Notes under the pieces: generated by a model | The model's input: only the letters and a program-made list of their open reading frames with translations | What the model was told of the DNA's origin: nothing | The model's database searches: none | Translations under genes and position numbers: made by a program | Assembly (NCBI GenBank): GCA_963575745.1 | Contig: CAUYUJ010014325.1 | Span: 103,501-167,500 of the forward strand | Source: Prorocentrum cordatum | Lineage: Eukaryota > Sar > Dinophyceae > Prorocentrales > Prorocentraceae | Direction: 5' to 3' | Length of the DNA: 64,000 bases | Shown here: positions 30,511 to 38,500 of the stretch, one piece after another | Layout of the letters: every line of letters begins with the position of its first letter | Position numbering within the stretch: the stretch's first letter is position 1

Positions 30511-31948
30511 GCGAGGTCAGCCTCCGCTGGTGTTCCTGGTCCAGCCCCGCGTAACACGGCGGTAAGTGACTGGGGCCGTCCTGCTGGCAGAGCCTGGCAG
30601 ACTCTTCCGCCGTCCGCTTCCAGCTGCCCTCCCTGCCGAGGACGCCGGCGCGCTCTGCCCTTGCGCTCTTCGGCATCGCCGGCCTCCGATTCGCGCGAGG
30701 CGCCTCCCTGCGGGATTTCAACACTCGATGCTTGCGCTTTGCTCTCTCTGCGAAGTCCTCTTGATATCGTTTCTTGCCCCGCTTGGCAGCCGCCAGCGCG
30801 CGCTGAGGGCGCTTGTTGCGGATCTTGTCGTGAATCCGATCCTTACGGAGCACGCGCTGAGTGCGCCGCTTCCCAACTTTCTTCTGGCGCGCTGTCAGCG
30901 CAGACAACCAGGCTGGTTTACGCAGCCACGACGGTTTGCGAACGGCCCTCGGTCGTTCGCGCGGCTTCGCTGGGCTTGGATCCATTGCGGACGCGCTGTA
31001 AAAGACTGGCGCGTCGCCTGCTTCTCGGCCCGGGGCGCCTGGAGCCACGGCGGGCTGGAAAAAGGAAGCTATCCCAACCTGCCCTGTGAGGGCGCGACGA
31101 CAGGCCGAGCGGAGAAGCCTCGTGGACTGTCGGGCGTCCCTAGCTGCGACCCACAACGAGGCCGCCAGCGCACGCAACTCTTTCTTGTTCATGTTCTGCA
31201 CGTCGGTCGAGGTGACACGGGCCGCCCCCGCAACCGGGTTCTGCGTCGCGGTGGCGGAGGCGGTCGATTTAACCTGCGCCTGGCTCGAGCTGGCAGTGCG
31301 AGACCCCGACGCGGGCTCACGCGAAGCTGCTGGCGCCGCCAGGTCGGAGCTGGCAGCGCCTGGCTCACTCGCGCCCGCCCGGGAGTGCTGTCGCTGCGGG
31401 GCCTGCGGGAGTGCGCGACAGCGCGCCGCCCAGAGCGCCTCCGAGCTCTTTCTGTTCTCCCGAGTCCCGACCCCCAGGTCGCCAGTGCACGCAACACTTC
31501 CCGGCTCATGTTCCGCGCGTCGCTGGAGGTGACATCGGCCGCCCCCGCGACCTGTTTCCGCGCAGCCGTGGCGGGGGCGGACGGCGCTACCTGCGCTTGG
31601 TTCAAACTGGAAGAGCCGGACCCGCCCGCGCGCACTTGGTGCCCCCACCGACGCGGGCCCGCGTGAAACGGACGGAGCGGCCGGGCCGGAGCTGGCAGCG
31701 CCTGGCTCGCCCACGCGCGCCGGGGCCTGCGCCGACGCGGGCCCATGCGAAACTGACGGCGCCGCCAGGTCCGAGCTGGCAGCGCCTGGCTCGCTCGCGC
31801 GCGCCGGGGAAGGCTGCCGCTGAGCGGCCTCCCGCAGCTTGCAATCCTCGCGCGCGTTTTTGATTGCGCGCCACTGCGTCGGCGCCGCCGGCTTCCTGGT
31901 GGGGGCCCCAAGACTGGCGGCGCACTTCATGAGCTTCGCCTTCTTCAT
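30443..31948 (-). CDS. Helitron protein N-terminus: Ala-rich repeats and basic region
   Basis: From MKKAKLMKCAASLGAPTRKP (ATG at 31948) the translation is Ala/Pro/Arg-rich with repeated ASEPGAASSDLAAPSVS and VGEPGAASSGPAAPSVS blocks. TSTDVQNMNKKELRALAASL and an Arg/Lys-rich stretch RKPSWLRKPAWLSALTARQK follow, continuing to KDRIHDKIRNKRPQRALAAA (about 30750-30980). The basic region is probably a nuclear-localisation or DNA-binding segment. The repeated EPGAAS blocks coincide with the 15-bp motif described separately. The frame is lost near 30500, where the Cys-rich segment of the next block begins. Confidence 0.5.
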   Translation of the reverse strand: MKKAKLMKCAASLGAPTRKPAAPTQWRAIKNAREDCKLREAAQRQPSPARASEPGAASSDLAAPSVSHGPASAQAPARVGEPGAASSGPAAPSVSRGPASVGAPSARGRVRLFQFEPSAGSAVRPRHGCAETGRGGGRCHLQRRAEHEPGSVACTGDLGVGTRENRKSSEALWAARCRALPQAPQRQHSRAGASEPGAASSDLAAPAASREPASGSRTASSSQAQVKSTASATATQNPVAGAARVTSTDVQNMNKKELRALAASLWVAARDARQSTRLLRSACRRALTGQVGIASFFQPAVAPGAPGREAGDAPVFYSASAMDPSPAKPRERPRAVRKPSWLRKPAWLSALTARQKKVGKRRTQRVLRKDRIHDKIRNKRPQRALAAAKRGKKRYQEDFAERAKRKHRVLKSRREAPRANRRPAMPKSARAERAGVLGREGSWKRTAEESARLCQQDGPSHLPPCYAGLDQEHQRRLTSQTVRVPGRRAVEHVRGVLACVV

Positions 31949-32029
31949 GTCACCCGCGCGGCCCCCCGTCTCGCGGATGGCCCGGCCGCAGAAATGCGCG
32001 AGGGGGGCGCCCAGGGGGGGCAGCGCGAC

Positions 32030-32205
32030 CGCAGCGGGCGCCTTGAGCTGGAGGAGGAGGACAGTGAGGGGCAGGAGAAGGAGGAGGAGGAGGCGGAGGA
32101 GGAGGAGAAGGAGGAGGAGGAGGAGGACGAGGCGGATGAAGGTGAAGACGGTCATGATGATGATGATGATGATGATGGTGGTGATGACGATGAGGAGATG
32201 CTGAT
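32030..32205. repeat. (GAG)n / (GAT)n microsatellites
   Basis: GAGGAGGAG tracts (32050-32135) grade into GATGATGAT (32154-32190). Frames through them are poly-Glu/Asp on + and poly-Leu/Ile on -. Confidence 0.8.
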
Positions 32206-32332
32206 ACATGCAAGTTCGCACAGGCAGGGGAACTGGAAGGACGGCGTGGCCAATAAATGACGGCAGGCATTTGTCCTCTGACGACTAAGTGGTCCAAGAA
32301 CGGCACCCCCTGGCCCATGATACCAAATAAAA

Positions 32333-32920
32333 GTGAGATCGATAGTGAGATCGATGGTGAGATCGATAGTGAGATCAGTTGTGAGACCGAATGTGAGACC
32401 GAATGTTGGATCGATAGTGAGATCGATAGTGAGATCGATCGTGAGGTCGATCGTGAGATTGATAGTGACACCGAAAGTGAGATCGATTGTGAGATCAAAT
32501 GCGAGATCGATAGTGGGATCGATAGTGAGATCGATTGTGAGATCGATTGTGAGATCGATAGATAGATCGGTAATGAGATCGATAGTGAGACCGATTATGA
32601 GATCGATTGAAAGATCGATAGTGAGACCGATTGTGAGATCGATTGTGAGATCGATTGCGATATCGATCGTCAGTTCCATAGTGAGACCGAATGTGAGATC
32701 GATAGTGAGATCGATAATGAAATCGATAGTGAGATCGATTGTGGGGTCGACGGTAAGATCGATTGTGAGATCGATAATGAGATCGATACTGAGATCGATA
32801 GTGCGGTCGATAGTGAGATCGATTATGAGACCGAATGTGGGATCGATAGTGGGATCGATAGTGAGATCGATAGTGAGACCGAATGTGAGACCGAGTGTGC
32901 GATCAATCTCACCATCGATC
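32333..32920. repeat. 12-bp tandem repeat GTGAGATCGATA, ~48 copies
   Basis: Units of GTGAGATCGATA, with variants GTGAGACCGAAT and GTGAGATCGATT, run head to tail for about 590 bp. Nearly every unit has GATC. Because 12 is a multiple of 3, several frames stay open (Ile-Asp-Leu-Thr repeats on the minus strand, Arg-Ser-Ile-Val on +). No start context or flanking domain supports translation. Confidence 0.9.
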
Positions 32921-33159
32921 TCACGACAGGACCCCGACGGGACACCGACGGGGCAACGGCGAGCGACCGACGGGACAATGCGGGCCCCCGCTTGACAAGG
33001 CCCGAGGGGGAAATATTTGTGTTGGCGGACCCCTAGCGACAGCGGAGTGAATTCCTCTCGCCCGCCCACGCAGCTTCGCCTCGCCCGCGCGCGCGGCGCG
33101 AGCACGAACTCGAAACTCGATTTCCCCGCGGGGGGGCCCCGTTGCACTGCGATCTCACC
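32921..33159. other. Spacer between the repeat array and the LINE RT remnant
   Basis: GC-rich with alternating CG tracts (GCCCGCGCGCGCGGCGCG at about 33085). No gene is seen. The right boundary of the Helitron insertion probably lies in or near it. Confidence 0.35.
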
Positions 33160-34123
33160 CCCCAACCTCCGATGCTCGTAGAGGTTCAGATGGCCCAGGG
33201 CGTGAGTAGGTGGGAGGAGGCGCTGCGATAACATGGTCTTGATCGTTATTCGAGTGATCGACATTGCGAGGAGACTGAGGCTTGTCTTGGAGAGTTGCGG
33301 AGACTTTGTCAGAGCGCCGCCCACCCCCGACGTTGCCCGATTGACATGGGCCTCTTGCCCCAGGCGCGCGCACGGCTGAGGGAAGGAGAGGCAGCGGGCT
33401 CGGATGGCATATCGGCATCTGTTCTCAAGGCTCTGCCGTGGGAGGCCCCGCGGCAGATCTTTCACTTCTTCCAGTGCTTCTTCATGAGAGTGATTGTAGC
33501 CCCACAAGCATGGCGCCAGATCCTTGTGAGCACCATGCTTGAAAGACAGAAAGCGAGGAGTTGCGACGAAACGCGAGCTCTAGCAGTGTTTAGGTGTTCA
33601 GCAAATGTTTCAGTTGTTGTTTGACTATTATGGTTAAAAACCACGTCAAAACGGTTGCTCAGGACGGTTGCCAACTATATGGTTTCGTCGTGGGAAAGAA
33701 GTGCGATGATATCACCTCCCCTTGAATAACCTCGGCAGACATTCGGTATTATAGAGGGGAGTCAGAAGCGTGTTGCGTTTTTTATGTTGTACATGCTTTT
33801 GATCATCTCGCTGTGCGTTCTGTTGTGGGATCACTTCTTGAGTTGGGCATTGGGCCCGACATTGTAATGCATTTTTCGAGGGCTACGCCATTAACGCCGC
33901 TGCCATTGCTTTCCAACAGTGCGTGGTTGAAGACGTCCATTGGGACACCTGCATTCGGACTGGCAGTACGGTGGGGGCGTCGATGAAGGAACGTGCCCAG
34001 GAGGCTGCAGACCCTGGGGGGTTCCTTATTTGATGATGGCGGCGGTGGTATCTGTGGCCAAGCCTCAATTGGAGCCCCGCCGGCCTCCAGACCCTGGATT
34101 CCTTATCTAAGGGTTCCTTATCC
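33160..34123 (+). pseudogene. Degenerate LINE reverse transcriptase, first part
   Basis: LREGEAAGSDGISASVLKAL with PWEAPRQIFHFFQCFFMR (33379-33490) is the 'GKAAGxDGI...LK.LPW' entry of LINE RTs, and WRQILVSTMLERQKARSCDE (33511-33570) follows the usual order. After stops, VVHAFDHLAVRSVVGSLLEL with GIGPDIVMHFSRA (33786-33880) is RT motif A with its Asp. WLKTSIGTPAFGLAVRWGRR (about 33925-33985) is near motif B. The remnant stops at the target duplication of the young LINE and continues at 41327. Confidence 0.65.
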
Positions 34124-34138
34124 AATGCCCCCGCCGCA
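34124..34138. repeat. Target-site duplication, 5' copy (young LINE)
   Basis: AATGCCCCCGCCGCA, identical to 41312-41326. It lies directly before the spliced-leader sequence. Confidence 0.9.
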
Positions 34139-34139
34139 G

Positions 34140-34161
34140 TCCGCAGCCATTTTGGCTCAAG
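34140..34161 (+). promoter_or_regulatory. Spliced-leader sequence at the 5' end of the LINE
   Basis: The 22 bases (core GCCATTTTGGCTCAAG) match the dinoflagellate SL at 21 of 22 positions; the one change is T to C at position 5. It starts one base after the target duplication. Confidence 0.85.
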
Positions 34162-34382
34162 GCAATGAACCGCCCCGACGACCGCGAGTCTTCAGGGGCG
34201 ACTTCTGAGCGCGAGGGAGGTTCCGCTTTGAGGCCACCTTCCTTTCCAACAAGTGAGAGCTGCCTGAGCAGCACCCTCCTGGACCTTCGGGTCACGACTT
34301 CTTCTGGGTCGGCGGGTCCGCCCCCGTCGGCCCCTGCCTGCTGCGCGCCCGCGGCTGAGCAGCGCGCCCGCCCGTCCCAGCG

Positions 34383-35543
34383 ATGGGGCCCAAGGCCGAG
34401 CCTGGCTTCGTCGCGTGCACGGGCTGCCGCTACCGCTGGAACTTCCGCAAGAACGCGAAGTGCTGGCTGTGCGGGATTGGGCTGGAGCTGGCGCCCGCGA
34501 AGCCTTCGCCCCGTGGCGGGGTCTGGGCGGACGGCGGCGGCGGCGGCTCCCAGCTCGCACATCGTGGAGGCGGCGGCGGAGGCCCGCCGAAGGATGGCGC
34601 CAAGGGCGGCAAGGGCGGCAGGGGCCGCGGTGCAGCCCCCCGTGGCGGCGGCGGCGGCGGCGCGGGCGGCCGTGGCGGAGGCGCCTTCCCGAAGGCCCCC
34701 TGGTCGACCCCGCCCGAGAGCGAGCTCGACGCGCTCCTCGCCTGTGGGGACCCCGCCGTCGCGGCCAGGCTGCAGGAGGCGGTCCGCGACGCGCGGGGCT
34801 GCGTCGCGCCCGCGGTCGCCCCAGCGCCGAAGCCGCTCGAGCAGCGGCTGCAGTCGGCCACGGCGAAGCGGATCAACCTCCAGCGCCAGCTCGACGAGGC
34901 GGCGGACGCGCTTGTGGCGGCGGAGGACCACCTCGCTGAGTGCCGCGGCTGGCGCGACGAGGCTGCGGTCAACCTCGCGGAGGCCAAGGAGGAGGAGAAC
35001 GCCCTCCTGCGCCAGCGTGCCCAGGCGGCTGGCGTCGTGGGCGCCCAGCCCGACGGCGCGAGGCAGCTCACCTTCAACTTCGACGCGGAGTCGTTCGACA
35101 ACTTCGCGGAGCTGGAGGAGGAGGCGCAGGCCGCCCCCAGGCGCCTCTGCGATGAGGGGCTCCAGATCATGCAGGGCGCGCAGGCTACGTTCGAGCGCAA
35201 CTGCCAGGAGCACCAGCAGCGCATCAAGCGCCAGATCGAGGAGGAGGTGGCCAAGAAGCGCAAGCGCACCGAGGAGGGGCCTGCAGCAGCCGTGGCCGCT
35301 GGCACCCCCGAGCAGGGCGCTGCGGCCCCGCCGCAGCCCGCAGGACAGGCGGCCGCCCCTGCTGCCGCCGCCGCCCCCGCCGCGGGCGCTGCGCCAGGAG
35401 CTGGGCCCCCCCCAGCGGCCGCCGTGGAGAGCCGAGCGGCAGGCGAGGCGGCCCGCCAGCGCGCTGCCGACCAGAAGGCTGCTGCGGCGGCCCCTCCACC
35501 TGCTGCTGGCGCTGCTGCTGGCAGTGGCCAGGCCCGCGGGTAG
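34383..35543 (+). CDS. LINE ORF1: zinc-finger and coiled-coil RNA-binding protein
   Basis: 386 residues starting at the ATG at 34383. Residues 8-32 hold CTGCRYRWNFRKNAKCWLCG, a Cys4 finger resembling the RanBP2 type (C-x2-C-x11-C-x2-C). Residues 45-110 are Gly-rich (RGG-like, GGKGGRGRGAAPRGGG). Residues about 150-290 are heptad-like and charged (NLQRQLDEAADALVAAEDHL; RNCQEHQQRIKRQIEEEVAK), a likely trimerising coiled coil. The C-terminal quarter is Ala/Pro-rich and disordered. Probable role: binding element RNA in the retrotransposition particle. ORF2 overlaps or follows in the +1 frame. Confidence 0.75.
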   Translation: MGPKAEPGFVACTGCRYRWNFRKNAKCWLCGIGLELAPAKPSPRGGVWADGGGGGSQLAHRGGGGGGPPKDGAKGGKGGRGRGAAPRGGGGGGAGGRGGGAFPKAPWSTPPESELDALLACGDPAVAARLQEAVRDARGCVAPAVAPAPKPLEQRLQSATAKRINLQRQLDEAADALVAAEDHLAECRGWRDEAAVNLAEAKEEENALLRQRAQAAGVVGAQPDGARQLTFNFDAESFDNFAELEEEAQAAPRRLCDEGLQIMQGAQATFERNCQEHQQRIKRQIEEEVAKKRKRTEEGPAAAVAAGTPEQGAAAPPQPAGQAAAPAAAAAPAAGAAPGAGPPPAAAVESRAAGEAARQRAADQKAAAAAPPPAAGAAAGSGQARG

Positions 35544-38500
35544 CACCCTGCTGCCAGGCGGCGGCCCCGACAGCGCGGCGCCGCCCGCCCCAGCCGGGGC
35601 TGAGGAGGCGGAGGCGGCGGCGCCCAGCCGCTCCGTGGTGGCGGCGGCGCCGAGCGGCGGCCTGCACGCCTACCTGGCGGCCAACGAGCAGGCCGACGCC
35701 TTCGAGGCGCTCAGCAGCAGGACAGAGCCAAGCGCTGCGGCGGACTTGGCTTGGCCCGACCGAAGGACTGGCAGTCCTCAGCCCAGCCAGGGGCCCATGT
35801 GGAATCGTGGGTACCCAATTCAAGTTGACGTGGCTACGGGCGAGGGCGTGAGACCCCCTGAGGTTCGGAGCCCCAAGGCGGCGAGCAGCCGCCCGCCTTG
35901 CGGCCGCGCGGCAGCCGCGAAGCCTGCGGCCCAGCCCCAGCCTGGACGACCGCAGGCCAAGCCCCTTCAGCTGGCCAAGCTGATCAGGCCTGCGGGAGCG
36001 AAGCGAGCCAGCTTCGTCACGCTGAACGGCTCGACCTGGTCAGCGACGCAGGTGGAGCTGGAGCGGATCCAGGACGATGGAGGAGGCGACGACGTCATCC
36101 TGGTGCAGGAGACGCGCTTCACCTCCAGCCAGAAGGTGACCGACGCCTGCAGCTGGGCCAGGCGCAACGGCTTCAGCGCCGCCTTCGGCAGCGTCCACAG
36201 CACGGGGCAGGCGGCGCAGGCGGTCTCGGCGGGAGTCGGGGTGCTGGCTTCAACGACCAGGGGCGTGGCGGCGATCGACCACGACTGGCACCAGCACAGT
36301 GCCCGCATCCTGGCCCGACGGGTGGCCGTTGGCGATCTCGTGGTCACGGCGGTCAGCGCCTACCTCGTGCACTCGACCAGGATGGCAGGCCTCAACCTGG
36401 AGCTGCTGTCGGACCTCCAGGAGTTCCTGCTCAGCCTCCACGAGCCGTTCATAGTGGGGGCCGACTGGAATATGGACCCCAGCGTCCTCGCCGCCTCTTG
36501 GTGGCCACGGGCTGTGGGCGGAGTGGTGGTAGCGCCCACGACCTTCACCTGCGGCGACCAGATCTACGACTTCTTCGTGGTCTCCACGGCGCTCGCTGGC
36601 CTCAGCCCGAAGGTGGAGGTCATCAAGCCCACAACCCTGCACCCACACGCGCCAGTGCGGCTCACTTTCAGCGAGCTGGGCAGCAACGCCATGATCTGGG
36701 TCCTCAAGACCCCCAGGTTCTTTGACGTGGGCTCGGAGGTCCCGGCTGAGCAGCGCGAGAAATCCCTGCAGGCGGCGACCCAGATCAGCTGGTCAGCCCC
36801 CCTCACCGACAGCGACGGCACGCCCGACGCGGCGATCAAGGAGTTCTTCGAGGCCGCGGAGCTCCACCTGATCGACCAGTTCGGCATCTCCGAGGGTGAG
36901 AGGTACCAGGGCAGGGCCAAAGGACCCCGCACCGTCAGGAAGAAACTGGCGGACCTGCAGCGCACGGAGGCTGTCAGGAAGCTCAGCCCCCTCACCAAGT
37001 GCTGGCTCTGCCTCGGGAGGATCGCCAGGCAGCTAAGTGCGGCTGCTGCGGTCTGTTCACCCCCTGTGGGGCACGTGGGCTACATGAAGCACCTGGTGCA
37101 GGTGGCCAAGAGCTTGGGGCCCAAGTTCGAGCAGGCGGGCTGCACCATGTTCGAAGGCACGAAGCTTGACTCGCTGATCGAAGTGATCCAGGAGCCCACT
37201 GAGCAAGGGCAGGCCTTCCTGCAGGTGATCGAGAGCACGACGGCGAGACACTGCAAAGAAGACGCCAAGGCGGCCAGGTAGCGCTGGAAGGACTTCGTGG
37301 ACCAGGCCTTGGCGAAGGGGGCGAAAGGAGCCCACGCTGTCATAAAGGACCGCGACCAGGTGCTGGACTCGGTCATCGCGCACTGCCCCGACAGCCTGCC
37401 GCTCCCTGTTGTTGGCCAGCAAGCCCTGGACCAGATCCTCATAGAGTGGAAGGCCTTATGGAAAGGAGCCGACGGGCAGCACAAGACCAGACCAGCCGAC
37501 TGGATCTGCTCCATGGAGCTGCCCCCGATCACGGCGGACGACATCCTCGAGGCGGCGAAGTCGTTCCCGAAGCAGACCGCCCTGGGCTGGGATGCGTTCC
37601 ACCCGCGGCTGGTCCTCTCCCTGGGCAGGCCCTTCGCCGAGAGGATGGCAGAGGTGCTCACGGCTTGGGAGCAGCAGCCGCAGCCCACAGCCCTCTTCAC
37701 CACGGTGATCGTCTTCCTGGGGAAGCCAGACGGAGGCCGCCGCCCGATCGGCCTCATGAGCATGTGGATGCGCATCTGGAGCAGGGTGCGCCGCCGCTAC
37801 TGCGCCAAGTGGGAGGCGGACCACCCGCTCCCCGAGGTCTGGGGCAAGGACGCGAACACCAGCTGTGACAGGGCGGCCTACCTCCACAACCTGGGGCTCG
37901 CGCTCGCCCGCCAGCTCGGCTTCGAGGCAGCCTCCGTCTACTTCGACATCAGCAAGTTCTACGAGCGGATCGACCACGACCTTCTGCGCCAGGCCGCGGA
38001 GGGCAGCGGCTTCAGCGTCGGCCTGCTCAGGGCCCTCTGCGTAGTCTACGCTGGGCCGCGCCGAGCCTCGGCGGACGCCGCCATCAGCGAGCCCATTGAG
38101 GTCAGCGGCACCATCATCGCGGGCTGCTCCTGCGCGACGACGCTGGCCAGGCTCATGCTGCACGGCCTCCTGCTCCAGGCCAGGGCGCTGCTGCCCGTCG
38201 GCAGGGTCGTCAACGTCATCGACGACATAGCAGGCCACGGCATCGGGTCGGCGGCGACGCTCAGCCGTACGATCACGAGCTTCGTCAGCGGCGTGGTCAA
38301 GATGCTGGCGGACAGGCGGCTGCCCATCAACTGGACGAAGACGAAGGTCTTGGCCTCCACGGTGGGCCTCCAGCGCCGCCTGCAGCAGGAACCCGACTGG
38401 CAGCTCGCGGCGGAGGCCTTCGTCTCGGGCCACCGCGACCTCGGCGTCGACGCCGAGGCTGGCAGCCACAGGCGAGTTGCGACTCAGGTCGGCAGGGAGC

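Larger units (their letters stand above)
21938..31790 (-). repeat. Interspersed 15-bp motif, ~20 copies inside the Helitron gene
   Basis: CTGGCAGAGCCTGGC (+ strand) occurs perfectly at 23171, 23571, 24797, 27175, 28880, 28994 and 30584. It occurs with 1-3 changes at 21938, 22504, 25057, 25733, 26235, 27415, 27457, 27613, 28195, 28696, 29756, 30023, 31350, 31692 and 31776. All are in the same orientation. Read on the coding strand, frames differ (APGSAS, RQALPA, ARLCQQ), so the repeat is conserved as DNA and not as peptide. It is absent by eye from the other genes in the window. Confidence 0.8.
21882..31948 (-). mobile_element. Helitron RepHel gene region (minus strand)
   Basis: Reading leftward there is an Ala-rich basic N-terminus, a Cys-rich entry segment, a Helitron N-like domain, a Rep HUH nuclease, a Pif1-type SF1B helicase, a UBA-like helix bundle and an OTU-like segment. 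This is the domain order of autonomous Helitrons. The coding sequence is divided by two GT-AG introns (27747-28071, 24087-24597) and by single-base frame changes near 30500, 28500, 28200, 26725, 25855, 25350, 23675 and 23130, so the copy is probably non-functional. The true ends (5' TC, 3' hairpin-CTRR) were not located; the gene limits are given instead. Confidence 0.75.

Noticed and set aside
32152-33507. 451-codon minus-strand frame of Ile-Asp-Leu-Thr repeats
   Set aside because: Produced by the 12-bp tandem repeat staying in frame; several frames, on both strands, are open and the flanks show no domain.
34165-35543. Long +1-frame translation overlapping LINE ORF1 as an independent gene
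   Set aside because: Arg/Ser/Pro-rich shadow of the GC-rich ORF1; only the part after ORF1 shows domain character.
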